From Amoebidium appalachense (lineage: Eukaryota > Ichthyosporea), in contig CAVNZM010000013.1 in NCBI GenBank assembly GCA_963693365.1, positions 7,688,001-7,752,000 on the forward strand: a DNA stretch of 64,000 nt. The letters are read 5' to 3'. Below the pieces are notes generated by a model. It saw only the letters and a list, made by a program, of their open reading frames with translations. It had not been told where the DNA came from and did no database searches. Each line of letters begins with the position of its first letter. The first letter of the stretch is position 1. Made by a program: the position numbers and the translations under genes. Shown here one piece after another: positions 26,760 through 39,190 of this stretch.

Positions 26760-28320
26760 TCTTCCATGTGTCTTCTATCTTTTATCCGTCTTCCATAGTT
26801 TAATCTCCAATCTTCTATTCATCTTCTATTAATCTTCCATCCTTTACTTTTCCATGTACCTTCTATTAGTCTCCCATCTTCTATCACTCAATCTTCCATC
26901 AGCCTCCAATTTCTATCCACCCTCGCTCAATCCTCTACCCGCCCTTCATCGCTCAATCCTCTACCCGTCCTTCATCGCTTAATCTTCTACCCATCTTACA
27001 TCATTCAATACTCTACCCGCCCTTCATCACTTAATCCTCTACCCATCTTCCATCATTCAATCCTCTACCCATCATTCATTTAATCCTCTACCCCCTCACT
27101 CACTCAATCTTCTATTAGTCTCCCATCCTTCAATCTTCCAGCATTCAATCGACACATTACCTAATATTGGCGATACATTACCTAACATAGGTGATACATA
27201 CTGTTCAACATCCTTCTACTGTTCAACACCCTTCTACTGTTCAATCCACTGCTTAACATTCTTCTACTGCTTAATCCCCCCCCTACTCAACATTCTTAAT
27301 CGCCTGCTCAACATTCTTAATCGCTTGCTCAACCTTCTATTACAGCTCAACATTTTTAATCGCCTGCTCAACCTTCTACTACTGCTCAACATTTTTTTAT
27401 ACTGCTCAACCTTCTTATATTGTTAACTTTCAATCTACTGCTCAACATTCTTCTACTGTTCAATCCAGTGCTAAACTTCCTTCTACTACTCAATCCCCTG
27501 TTAAACATTCTTTTACTACTAACTCTTATTCCATTGCTAAATATTTTTCTACTGCTAACTCTTATTCCACTGCTAAATATTCTTCTACTGCTAACTCTTA
27601 TTCCATTGCTAAATATTCTTCTACTGCTAAATTCTCTGCTAAATATTCTTTACTATTAACCTTCATTCTATTACTAGACTTTATTTCATTGCTAATTCTC
27701 AATCTCCTGCTTAACATTTTTATACTGCTCAACATTCTTCTACTACTCAATCTACGGCTCAACTTTATTCTATTATTAACCTTCATTCTATTACTAAACT
27801 TTATTCCACTACTAACTCTAAATCTATTACTCAATTCACTGCTTAACATTCTTCTCCCGTTAAACATAGTTCTATTGTTAAATATTTTTACTGCTCAAAT
27901 CACAGTTAAACATTCTTCCACTGTTCAATCCGTTGCTCAACATTCTTATACTGTTCAATCCGTTGGTCAACATTCTTATACTGTTCAATACACTGCTTAA
28001 CATTCTTCTACTAGTCAATACACTGCTTAACATTCTTCCACTATTCAATCTACTACTCAACATTCTTCTATTGTTAACCTTAATTCTACTACTAAATTTC
28101 ATTCCATTGCTAACTCTTATTCTATTGATTAACATTCTTCTACTACTAACTTTTATTCTACTGCTCAATATCCTTTCACTGCTCAACATTCTTATACTGC
28201 TCAATCTTCTTCTACTACTAACTTTCAATCTACTACTCCACATTTTATACTGCTCAACACCTTTCTATTGCTCAATATTCTTCTACTACTAAATATTCTT
28301 CTACTGTTAACTCTCAATCT
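26760..28320. repeat. Pyrimidine-rich degenerate minisatellites
   Basis: 26760-27150 repeats ATCCTCTACCCATCTTCCAT-type units. 27190-28320 repeats CTCAACATTCTTCTACTGCT-type units of about 20-30 bp. The Leu/Asn/Ile ORFs on the plus strand and Ser/Arg/Met ORFs on the minus strand are products of the repeat. Confidence 0.9.
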
Positions 28321-28969
28321 ACCTCAGTTATCTCTTAGTTTATTTATCTTTTTGCATTCATCCTACCTCAATCTTAATTTTCCTAACTTTTTACCCTTTT
28401 GTATGCATTCTACCTCAGCTATCTCTTAGTTTATTTATCTTTTTGCATTCATTCCACATTCCTTATCAATCCCTAATCCATCACATTTAGCCCTCATCCT
28501 TTCTAATCTTTACTCCTCCATATCTTAGCAATCATTAGATCTTATCCTAATCCACCCTACCTCAACCATTAGCAGACTTCTTCAATTCTAATTAATCATT
28601 TCTATGTATTCATCCATTCTACCTCAGTAATCTTAAGATCTTATCCTTCCTTCTACTTATAATCTTTATTTTTTTAATCCTTTATTATTTATAATAACCT
28701 CTAATCATTAATCCTTCCTCCTTATACATTATTATTCATCCTACCTTATCAATTACTACTCCTATTATTACATTGAATGGTTTCATTCAATTATACTCCA
28801 AATGTACTATTAACATAGAACTAAATTCCCTGCTTCTTAATAAATAAGTTAATTAAACTTTTAATTACATATTTAAAAATTTCATAAAATCTAAATCTTG
28901 ATTGACTAAAAATCCAAAATTGACGATTTTCTGGGTTTTACGATTTTCTGTATTTAGGATTCCGAATTC

Positions 28970-29035
28970 CATCTTATATCGTGACACATGCCTAGAATAA
29001 GGAGTAGAGAAGAGGGGGCGAGATGAAATAACTAG
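28970..29035 (-). repeat. Right terminal inverted repeat
   Basis: Starts CATCTTATATCGTG and ends GATGAAATAACTAG, the reverse complement of the left end. Immediately outside, the sequence changes to nuclear-type composition. Confidence 0.9.
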
Positions 29036-29343
29036 ACTGGGCCCCCCGAATTCAAACCACTTTTGTTTCGTTCGTGTTTTATCTTATTTCCGTTGGTGTA
29101 CTAGGTGTACGGACAGCGAAGGAGTTATTGCTTACTCTTTTCTCTCTCGGCGCTTTCTTGCCAATATTTTTTATGCAGATTTTCCTTTAAAAAAGAAAGG
29201 TAACCATTTTGCTGTGCGTGTTCGTTCATATTGCATAGCAGCTAGTTTCAGCATGATCATTTGGGCAGGCGTGACATGTGCTTTTAACCACAAGAAGTGA
29301 TTCGAATGGCCCGTATTTGTGCATGTAAGCATATGACTTAAAC

Positions 29344-31321
29344 ATGGCGCAAGAACTGCGCAGCAATCAAAAGCTCGTTACCTGGGCCAGGGAGAATTTC
29401 GGGTTGGCTACAGACAACGTGAGGGTTACTAAAATACCCGATGTTAAGAAATTTATGCTTGAACGCGCTTTCACTGCGTCAGAAGTAAATACCATTTTTC
29501 CGAATCGTGGCACTGGTGCCTTTGTTCGTTGCCTTGCCAAACTTTTCCAGTTTAACGCGCTCGAGTACGGTGCGTACGGCCGACAAGTGAGGGTGGCTAC
29601 TGCGTCTGGGGGCACACAATGCCGCATCAGTTCTTATGTTCCACTCGAGCCGAAATCACCTGACGCAATAAAGTCGGTGGAGGTGTACATCATACGTTCT
29701 AGTGATGATGGTGACAGTCCAGACGTGATAATTCTCGACCACTATTTCCCGTGCATCCCGCCGGAACAGAACACTGCTTCAATGGTTTTACAGGCACAGA
29801 GCCACCCGCAGCCCATGCTTTTACCCCGTTCGGTCGAAACAGTGCCTATGGACTTGGATGACTGTGCTTCTTCGCGTGAAGGTGAGATTGCTTGTATGAT
29901 ATGATTAACAACAGCGTGTTTGTCTATAGAAGCATATAACTTTTTAATGGTTTACTTGTGAGTGGTGTTGCTGCCCCTGCAGCTGTGCTCACGAGTTCCC
30001 TTGCTCATCTGTCATGGACTTTCGCATCCCTCTGCCCTCTATCACTTGCATAGCTGTTCCTGGTCCACTATGGAGTCATGGTGTTCCTATGAAAACGTAT
30101 GTATAATAGCATCTATTGAGTGAGGATGCTTTCCCCGTTGAAGTCTCTCTATAGAAAGAATTTTCGTCCACCCATTTTCTATGCTTCTTGGATGTTGCAC
30201 ACACACGAGAAGTTGAACCTGCCCACCTGGTTACACATCACGGTTGTAGTTGCATATATATGTCCCATGTATTCCCCTACCAACGACTCATCTTTGGTTT
30301 CTTCTTACTCACAGGCTTGACAACTGGTAACACGCAACCCACGACCATTCCGTATCCAACCCCCTCCTCCGCAAAACCGCAAGGACAGCGAGCTCCACTT
30401 GGTGAGTTTGTCTTCCATGCTCTGATGCATCCATATGCCCACCCATGCTAGAAACACCAAAGCATACCAACCATGTATAAATGCACGTGCGCACACTCAT
30501 ACAACACAATCCTCCTAATTACTGATTCACAATGCTCCATACTGCTGTTTTTACTTGGTAAAAGACACGAAGAACTATGTATCTTCGGGGGGGACAAAAA
30601 GTAGAATTAAAGATAAACCGGACAAGGCATAATCTATCACAGCACATTTTAAAGATACACATACTATTTGCACACAGACCTACCACCTGATGAGGCGGAG
30701 TGTCCATTTTGCTTCTCTCTCATTCTCTCTCTCTCTCTCCCCCTCCCTCCCCCTCCCTCTCTCTCCCTCGCCCATCCTCTCCCCCCCCCCCCCCCCCCCC
30801 GTTCTCTCTCCTTCTCTCTCTTGCCTAAGTAGGTGTAAAGTGTCCCACATTTCGCAACACATCAGCACGTGCTAGCCTACAAACATACTGCACACCTGCT
30901 TGCAACACTGCTCATGCTCGTGTGGTACGCCATACGCTGAGTGGTGTGCTGTAATGCTTATGTATTCGTTTGTGCTGCACAGGTGATGTCACCAATCGCT
31001 CTCAGTTCAACCTGGCGCCCATGGAAACTCTTTTGACAGACAGGTCACGCAACCTCTGCACTGCTCCCGATATGCCCCCCCCCCCCCCCCCCCCCCCCCC
31101 CTCCCCTCCTCCTCCCTCCCTTCTCCACCCCCATCCCTACCCTGCGCCAAGAAAAGAACCAGGTGTCTCTGCTATGTGAGGGGCACTTCAGGTAGCCTAG
31201 TAGTCTCTTCAATACACACCCGATTGCACACACTGATTGCTTGCACCTTCACACACCAACCCACAGGCCTGCGCAAATGAATACACAAAATGTACACATC
31301 ACACACACACCGTCAAGCACA

Positions 31322-31406
<85 letters not shown>

Positions 31407-31860
31407 GCAGTGGCGGGTCTGGAAGGGCACAATGAAGCTCCCCGCAGCTAATTCACACCTTTGTATTTAAAGTTCTATACCTTTCTTTTCCTGGTCCCCC
31501 CACAGCATGTTTTGGTACTATATTGATTTGTCAGCAGGTGGTAATTCGAACATCGTGCTGGATACCTCTGATACCCCTGGGCCTGTCATGAAGAGGGCTC
31601 GGCTGCAGCACAAGAACTTCGGCATGTCCCCCCCCCCCCCCCCCCCCCCCCCCTCTCGGGGGGAATCCCGGCTTTCGCTACTGATTCTCCGCAGTTACTT
31701 CCCCCCTCCCTTCCCTCTCCTTCAATATTTTTCCTCCTCATGACATGATTTAAGCACAGTCTAGGCCTGGAGCATATGTCATTCAAGTTTCACTTTCAAA
31801 GTGGTGAGGAAGAGTGGTGGTGTTGGTGTGAGGGGCTTGGGATAATTGGGAGGGAGGGAG

Positions 31861-31910
<50 letters not shown>

Positions 31911-32296
31911 TGGGGGGAACATAATAACGGCAGACTAGTGTGCCAAGTTACAGCCCTCGTACTGCAAGCACAATGTTTATTGACAACCCTATGTCTACGT
32001 CCTTCTCCATTCACAACCATGCCTACGTCCTTGCATGGAAATGCTCACAACCTTCTCTAGACACAATATTACCAGTACTTCTGCTTTATTTATGGTGGCC
32101 ATGACTAAATACAGACCTTGCCAGGGCTTTGACGTCCTGCAGGCGATGGGGGTGCTGCCTTCATACTCCACCTTCACTGACTTCCTCAGGGAGTACCGCG
32201 CTGCGAGCATTGCTGGGATGACGACTTGGCTCTCGGAGCTTGGACCATCTGCACATGTGACGTGGTCATACGATAACTTGGAGCGCCACTTTGTTA

Positions 32297-32332
<36 letters not shown>

Positions 32333-32551
32333 TCCCCTCATCCCGCCCCCAACCCCACCCCCATCCCCATCCCCACTCCCACCCCCACCCCCACACCACG
32401 CGCGAGAGGTTGATGAATTGAAACCTTTTTCTGCGGAGGCGATAGGGAGCCCGGATGATGGGCTCTGTCCAAGTGCTTCTTGCCTGGATGTTTGCTTGTG
32501 CATACATAATGGTTGGATTCATGTATTTGTATGTATTGGTTATCCCTCTGT

Positions 32552-32582
<31 letters not shown>

Positions 32583-32655
32583 CTCCCTCCTCTCCCCTAC
32601 TTATCATCTCCGCTAATGCTGAATCACTCCCCCTCCCACCCCCCTCTCTCCGCCC

Positions 32656-32689
<34 letters not shown>

Positions 32690-32830
32690 CCCCCCCCCCC
32701 CCCCCCCCCCCGCCCCTTTGCACAGAAAAAAATCGCACGCAACAATCTCTGCCAAGAGGAGGAGAGCGTTGTCACCATCAATAAGCGGGAGGACCCAGAG
32801 CTGAACAGTTGGATGAATGCTATGGCATAG
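29344..32830 (+). CDS. Six-exon gene, 391 aa, with destruction-box and NLS-like motifs
   Basis: Exons 29344-29881, 30315-30401, 30983-31162, 31538-31625, 32115-32292 and 32726-32830 total 1176 nt. They join in phase throughout and end at TAG. Donors are GTGAGA, GTGAGT, GTGTCT, GTCCCC and GTTAGG. The first 115 residues look like a folded domain that I do not recognise. Residues 205-213 read RAPLGDVTN, an exact RxxLxxxxN destruction box of the cyclin/Hsl1 type, spanning the exon 2/3 junction. Residues 240-248 are nine prolines from a 27-C run. KRARLQHK (287-294) could be a nuclear signal. The C-terminal exons look helical and conserved (YSTFTDFLREYRAASIAGMT). An APC/C-degraded nuclear cell-cycle protein is an inference. 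The family is unknown to me. Confidence 0.75.
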
Positions 32831-33940
32831 CAAATGCAGATGGAGCGGACAAGGACCCGTGTGTGCGTGTGCGCGCGCACGCACGTGTGACTGTGTGTGC
32901 GCGCGCGCACGCACGTGTGTGTGTGTTTGTGTGCGGTTGCTTGTGCGTGCCGTGTCTTTTTCTCCCTTTCTCCTTTTCAAAGCCTTTTCTTTATTTGCCT
33001 GGGGGGGGGGGGGGGGGGGGGGGGAGGGGGGGGGGCTGGAAAGCGGTGGCCTTTTGTCTGTTTGTGTACCTTAGTTTACTAGTAGCAGCACATACTCTAG
33101 CATGTGATTGGGTTCAATCTACTATTTAAAATATTCTTAGGGCCAGCATACTTCAAATTACTTTACTCTACTTTACAACACGTGCACTCAATTAGTCAAC
33201 TATGTACACGATGTCGAGACCTAAAACCTAGTAATTAGTATGCAACAGAATTATGAGGTGGACCACACACGACTGGACAAGACATTTCAACATTATCAGA
33301 TAGCAAGTTCATAGCATACACATGAGTATGCTCGGTCACAGTACTAGCAAACAGTAAACCAGAATAAAGCATTTTAAAAAGAAATGAAAAACAGCTGCTG
33401 CAACCCCCCCCCCCACCCCCCCTAACCCTCCTCCCCGCCTCCCCTCCCCTCCACCCCCTCCCCCCCACTCCCCTTCCCCCGACCGCCCCAAGCGGAGGAG
33501 GTGATGTGTTGCACGCTTCCCAGTGTTGACACCTTATTCACTTTTCAGGAAATAGGCGGAAGAGTGTTTTTTTTTTTTTTTTTTTTTGGTTTTTTTGGTT
33601 TAAGGGGTGGAGAGGGGGGGGGGGGGGGGGGGGGGAGGGGCGAAGGAGGAGGGGAGGGAATTAAAAAGATTGTTAGCATAAGTGCAGACACAAGATGGTG
33701 CATGTGTGTGTACTTGTTGTGTAGAGCCGGCAAGTTTGTGTGCATGTATGCGCGCGTGTGCACGTGTTCATGTGTCACAGTTCGTGTCTACAAAACGCAC
33801 ATTCGCATGAGAGTGTGTGTGCGTGTGCACATAAATGGCGTCACGGTATGTCTGCAGGTTTTGAGGGTTCGTGTGTTTGACTTTGAGTGATGAGGCATAA
33901 GTGTGTACTTCTTTTGCTATATTATATATCTGGGCCAATG
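32831..33940. other. Intergenic low-complexity DNA
   Basis: GT/GC-rich DNA to 32950, G run 33001-33035, C-rich DNA 33402-33480, T run 33567-33587, G run 33616-33636. No supported exon. Confidence 0.6.
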
Positions 33941-33942
33941 CG

Positions 33943-34100
33943 GCCCTCCCCCCCCCCCCCCCCTCCCCCCGGGCGCCCCCTCCCCCCTCCCCCCTCCCTC
34001 CCTCTCCACCACACAAGACACACGACACACACGCGCGCGCGCACACACACACACTCACTCACACACACGCACACAACACACACACAGACCCACACACCCG

Positions 34101-34162
<62 letters not shown>

Positions 34163-34314
34163 AAGCCCTCCCCCCCCCCCCCCCCCCCCGGGCGCCCCCT
34201 CCCCCCCTCCTCCCTCTCCACCACACAAGACACACGACACACACACGCGCGCGCGTGCGCGCGCACACACACACACGCTCACACACACGCACACAACACA
34301 CACACACCCACACA

Positions 34315-34349
<35 letters not shown>

Positions 34350-34350
34350 C
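33943..34350. repeat. Tandemly duplicated cassette of about 200-220 bp made of simple repeats
   Basis: The order poly(C), GGGCGCCCCCTCCCCCC, CTCCACCACACAAGACACAC, (CG)n, CA-rich DNA, ACACAACACACAC, (CA)n occurs twice in direct succession (about 33943-34164 and 34166-34350), with length changes mainly in the simple repeats. Confidence 0.9.
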
Positions 34351-34369
34351 TATTCAACCGCCCTTGAGT

Positions 34370-35540
34370 CAAGCGTAGTCTGCAAATATTAAACACTGTT
34401 TCAGTTCGATTACATAATTAAGGGAAAAGGGATCGGGACGGGACGGGTCAACAGACCTAGGCCTGGGTTCAACGGGAGCGGAGGGGGCAGTGGGAGCCAC
34501 CCAAGTGCTCAACATCTGAAACACCATCTTCTCGTTGCACCATAAAATCCATTAACCGCAACAGCCAAACAATCTACATGTGATCGCCCGCAGGTGGTTG
34601 ACAGAGCACTCGACACACTGGTGACTGGGCTGAAGGGCTATTCTGATAAATTAACTGCGCTTAGAGAACCACAAAAAGTTCATGCAGTAAAAGATTTGAA
34701 AACTGTTTTTCTGACGCCCTTGGAAATGCGAACAGAATTCATGTAGGGCGGGTGCTCAGATCCCCTCAAACCCCACACACCCCTGTGAAAGCAAATGTAA
34801 ATTCAATAATAACTGAAGTGTGAATTAAAAGGCCTGATAGCAATCAGCTATCTCCTTTGGGTAGAGACAACTCTGAGGCTGAGGGGGATCATAAAACTAG
34901 CGATACCAGCGTACGTAGTTCTAATATATAACGGCGGAGGTTGAGTCCCAAATGAGCCAGAACAGCAGTCTTGACTTAGAACATATGGCTGCCGCCCAAA
35001 AAAGTTTAAGAAAATATTTGTACCGCGCCCTATGAGCCATTTCTATTTGACCACTGCAAGGGGGAGTGGCTCAAATGCCAGTGCCTTGTGATAACGTTAC
35101 CGTCAGGTGGTACCGTGGGGAAGTCGACTGAACCAACTACCAAGTATATACAAACTAACATTTATTACTCCAATAGCCGTATTTTTAGCTATATTGTAGA
35201 CAACCTTGGTTACTTAATTTGTATCTATGGTCTTTTCTTCTTCGACATCATTGTGAAAGCAGTCATACACCATATATGGTGATTAGATAATCCAATCAAT
35301 GCTTATACTAAGTACATAGTCGCATGACCTTTTCCAGAGTATAATTTTTATAACATTGTTACAAACTACTGCCGGTTTAAAACATAATCAGTCATGCGAT
35401 CGCCGAGCAATAAATCCGAATCCCCCTAACCCAATGAAATCCATTTCCTGTAATTGATCCGATAAAGATAAGTGAAGCCCAATCAAACCGAGGCTGATCG
35501 GCTGTGACGCAGTTCTGACGACAAAGTTCCGGGTGGTGTC
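34370..35540. other. Unique DNA with no supported gene
   Basis: No ORF over 65 codons and no convincing exon. CCAAT boxes occur near 35290 and 35480. Confidence 0.5.
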
Positions 35541-35546
35541 CCTTTT

Positions 35547-35592
<46 letters not shown>

Positions 35593-36016
35593 AGACACCG
35601 CCTCAGTAGGTGGTAGGTGGTAGCCACTGGCTGTGTGCTTTTGTGTACGTGTACGTGTTTGTGCACGTGCTGACGTGCCCGCGCATGGGTTTAGATGTTT
35701 ACGTGTATGGTTTGCATACGACTCCTGATGTTAACTAATACCTATGTATCCCGCTTGTGAAGCCATTATACCACTCGCGGACGAGCGGCGGTCAATGGAA
35801 CAGTAACGCCCGGTTTTTCTCGTTCTCGGGGTCTTCTGCAGGGGTACCTCCTGAGTCCGTTGTTTGACGTTTTCATCGACGATTTAGCCTGCGCCCTCGA
35901 ACCTTTTGGCCGAACGCTGCATACCCGCCGTGTACCGGGTCTCCTTTTTGCGGACGATATTGTTCTTTGTTCCTTAACCGAAGACGTCCTACCACCTACT
36001 GAGGCGGTGTCTCCTT

Positions 36017-36051
<35 letters not shown>

Positions 36052-36062
36052 AAAAGGGACGC
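35536..36062. repeat. Inverted repeat with oligo(A)/oligo(T) arms
   Basis: The left arm has GTCCCTTTTAAGT, about 40 A, then GGAGACACCGCCTCAGTAGG and TGGTA. The right arm (35988-36062) is its reverse complement: a perfect 25-nt match plus a T-run and AATTAAAAGGGAC. The arms flank the RT motif of the plus-strand retroelement remnant. Confidence 0.9.
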
Positions 36063-37605
36063 CTGAGTAGATGTTAAACGTCGCACGTGCGGCAACACGC
36101 CAGTACGTGTTAGGAAGACGTCATACACCAGATGCTTCGTCAGGTGGATCAATGGTGCACCGAGAATCTCATGACGGCGGAAAAAAATGAATAAATAAAA
36201 ATTGCAAAGTGTGCTACTTTCTCGAAAAACGCTTCCTTTCGATTGGCCGGTCTTCCTATTCCTGTTCAGAGCACCCATGACTATTTGGGTATGCTTATGG
36301 GTATTCCTTTAATATTGATTTCCGCAAGCTCCTCACGGCACGGATCGCTCGTGCGAAGGGTAAGCTTCACACTCGTGTCATGATCAATTATGTTTCAACG
36401 GGAGTCTGTGATCCATCCTGCGAACCTTCTTCTCTACTATAAAAACTTTTTTACGGCCGACTTTCGAATATGGACTTCCGCGGCCTGCGCCCCACCTCGC
36501 GAGGCGGCCGTGGCGCTGAAAGAGTTCGACGATTTTCAGGGTACTGCACTGCGCACTTTGTTGTACTCGGTTTGTGCCTCCCTTAATTAGTATGTTTGGA
36601 TTGTCGTCTGCTGTTTGTCGTATGGAGGAATTGTCTCTTCGTTTTTGTTTTCATTTAGTTCGGATACCTGATGGTTACCCTCTTTATGCTTTCTTTCCCC
36701 CCCCTCCCTCCATCCCTCTTGGCCCGATTCACCAACGCCACTTCTGAATGTCCTCAGCCTACCCTCTTTCCGCCTGATCCTTCCTCTCGTATATCTCACT
36801 CCCTCTTTCTTTTCTATTCATGTTTTTTCTGCCTTTTCGAGTTATTACCATACGCAGTATAAGTTTCTTTCTCGTTCTCATAGAAATCAAAGGTAAAACT
36901 CAGTCGGCATGTGTTATGTTATTTAGGCAACACCGTACTGATCACCATCGCTTTTTGGGAGCTTTGGCAGGATACATTTCTCCTGCTGTACGTATGGATA
37001 CCACCCTCAGAGATAAGTCTGTATGGTGCTCTGATGTTGATATTGCCTGGGAAGTTGTGCAGTGGCGTTGTAATTCTTGTTTCCATCGCCGCTGGTGCCA
37101 CTTTTGCGCTGAACTTTTTCATCGAAAGCATGTTGATAGGTGTGAGTTTTCATGTCGCGTTTTACCTCTTTCCATATAGTAGCTACGGGTGCCTGCTACA
37201 CTGGCTGGCAATGTGAACACTTTAAGACTTTTTTTTGAATTCTGTTGGTCGTCACATTGAGTATTTATATGATTTTCACAGTGTTCAGGTATCTCAGTAT
37301 GCACTTGTTACTGGATAACTCGTGAAGTTTTTATTGTCTTCTCAGTGTGCCGTGCATACTTGCATATCTTTCCGTCGAATAAATCCAGTCAAAAGAAAAA
37401 AAAATATACAACCCTTACTGTCTCAGACTCTGTGGGGGGTTTACGCTGTTTACTCGAGGCACAGAGAGACCAGTCTCAGGTATGGGGGGTTTTTTGCTAT
37501 CCCCTCGGCGGTATATCATGATCAAGTACATAGATGTCGGGTGATGATTATATATCAGGGTTTACTTTCTCTACGAGGCACAATAAAGACTAAGAAAACC
37601 AATTT
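35838..37605 (+). pseudogene. Decayed non-LTR retrotransposon reverse transcriptase, plus strand
   Basis: The frame at 35838-36000 reads LLSPLFDVFIDDLACALEPF and then GLLFADDIVLC, with the catalytic FADD at 35947-35958. It is interrupted by a T-rich insertion at 36019-36048. Downstream, YLGM-like and Cys/His-rich fragments (about 36260-36600 and 37080-37160) appear in shifting frames. Family signature is the LINE-type RT with SPxLFxxFIxDL and xADD. It is non-functional. Confidence 0.7.
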
Positions 37606-37759
37606 GTAGTTGGGTTCCCCGTTTTTATTTATTTATTGATTTATTTATTGTTTTTTGGGCTCCCCTAGGACACTCGGTATCAGCTGGTGTGTGTGTGTCA
37701 CGGTGTGTGTGTGTGTGTGTACATGTGTGTGTGTGTGTGTGTGTGTACATGTGTGTGTG

Positions 37760-39190
37760 TTAGAATTTTGTAATGATGTGTTTCTCAACCCAATCAATAC
37801 ATCTAATAAACAGGTCATAGTTATGCGTGTTTAGTATAAAATCAAGGATGTTGTAATTTTCAGGTGGGCTATCTTTCTGGGTGTCTGTTGTGAAAGTGTC
37901 GTGTGTGTGTTGCGGTATTATGTGGTCTATCAAACTACATTTGGCGATACATGATCGTTTAAACTGGTGCCAGTGTGTGTGTTGTTTGGGCATGTAAACG
38001 ATGCCACCTTATACTTATTAGATCTCCACTGTATAGCACGTGTACAGCAAAAGCGTGGTAATTGATCAATAATACCATCAGCTAGAGAAAGACCAGTTCT
38101 ACAGGAAGGTAATATTTATTTAGGTGTTATACATTGCGAGTGCCATATTTGGCAATATGGTTAAGGCGGTCATTATATATAAAACGAGACGTAAGGCTTA
38201 GTTTTTCAAGGTGTTTGCTTTCATCGGGTGTAGTGTCGTGTGGTATCAAAGTTTCCATTTGTTAAATTGTGTAATTATTTTGTGATTATGTACATGTCTA
38301 AAAGTAAGTGGCAGTCCAAAGTCACATGCACACTTTTGCGGGGTTTATTTGTATTTGTGCCAGGGGTCGAAGGAGAGAGAGATGGAAGGAAAGAGGGGAG
38401 AGGTGGGGAGGGGACAGGTCGGATAGAGAAGAGAGGGTGGGAGGGCAGATAGTTCTTTAAGCGGCTTATGTGCTTATTGAATTCAGCGCGAGATGGGATA
38501 CTCTAGCAGCTATTGGGACCAGACCATATATCGAGAGCGTTACAGGCCCAGGTTTACAACAGTTGTTAGATAGAAAGGAGGCAACTTCTGCTTCAAGGAA
38601 ATTTGCCAAGGGTTTAAGCGCTCTAGCTCTCTCTTTCTTGATCTAAGCGGCGAGAAGGTAAACCATATTCACATGCCGGGAAGACAAAAGTGCGTCAATG
38701 TAAGTCTAATAGAAGGATGGAGGGTGCGCCTTCAAAAATATTAGCCGAGAAGAAAGCTAACCGCTTACGAGCCAGCTCTACCCTCCTTTCAACGAAATGG
38801 GAAAACATAACACCAACAGAATGAACCGGAACACCGAGATACTTGTATTCTGGAACGATAGGTACAGGTTTAGATGATAATGTGAATGTGTGTAAATTGT
38901 TAGCTATATCAGGTACAAGAACACCACATTTGTCTATGTTAAGGATCATAAGGTTTGCCTTGCACCACTCTGACACTATATCGAACAATCTTTGCAGGCG
39001 TCTAGGGGTACGGGCAAGGAGGGACAGATCATCAGCATAGAGAAGTGCAGGCGGAAGTTATTAATAGGGTCATCATTTTCGGCATAAATCTTGACAGCCA
39101 AATCATCTATAAATAGGTTAAACAAAAAGGGGCTGAGCAATGAACCCTGCAAGAGACCTCTAGTACGAGAAAAATGTATACAGCAGTCAG
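37760..39190 (-). pseudogene. Decayed non-LTR retrotransposon reverse transcriptase, minus strand
   Basis: From 39190 downward the minus strand reads GLLQGSLLSPFLFNLFIDDL, then after one frameshift near 39045 LLYADDLSLLARTPRRLQRL, with catalytic YADD at 39039-39028. WCKANLMILNIDKCGVL and YKYLGVPV follow. These are the ordered motifs of LINE-type RT from the palm to the region before the thumb. A C-terminal-like fragment continues to about 37760. Orientation is opposite to the copy at 35.8 kb, and the two are not close copies. Confidence 0.75.

Larger units (their letters stand above)
20398..29035. mobile_element. AT-rich mitochondrial-type block with terminal inverted repeats
   Basis: This 8.6-kb block differs from its flanks. 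It is AT-rich, has almost no CA/GT arrays or G/C homopolymers, and is built of many tandem repeats. Its first 65 bp reappear in reverse complement as its last 66 bp with about six differences, and similarity continues inward for roughly 70 bp more. Short fragments resembling mitochondrial cox1 and cox3 are present, read with TGA as Trp. Possible origins are a nuclear copy of a linear mitochondrial chromosome (NUMT), or a mitochondrial contig joined to nuclear DNA by the assembler. The right edge continues without N into nuclear-type sequence. The left edge is hidden by the gap. A nuclear DNA transposon that captured mitochondrial fragments is less likely. Confidence 0.65.

Noticed and set aside
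27420-28292. Leucine-rich ORFs resembling membrane proteins
   Set aside because: They follow the period of the CTCAACATTCTTCTACTGCT minisatellite and have counterpart ORFs on the other strand.
20398-29035. Classical cut-and-paste DNA transposon
   Set aside because: It has inverted ends but no transposase frame, and the interior has mitochondrial-type fragments. Target duplication cannot be checked because of the gap.
36911-37216. 101-codon hydrophobic ORF suggesting a membrane protein
   Set aside because: It overlaps a Cys/His-rich frame that fits the C-terminal part of the decayed retroelement; hydrophobicity comes from a shifted frame of T-rich sequence.
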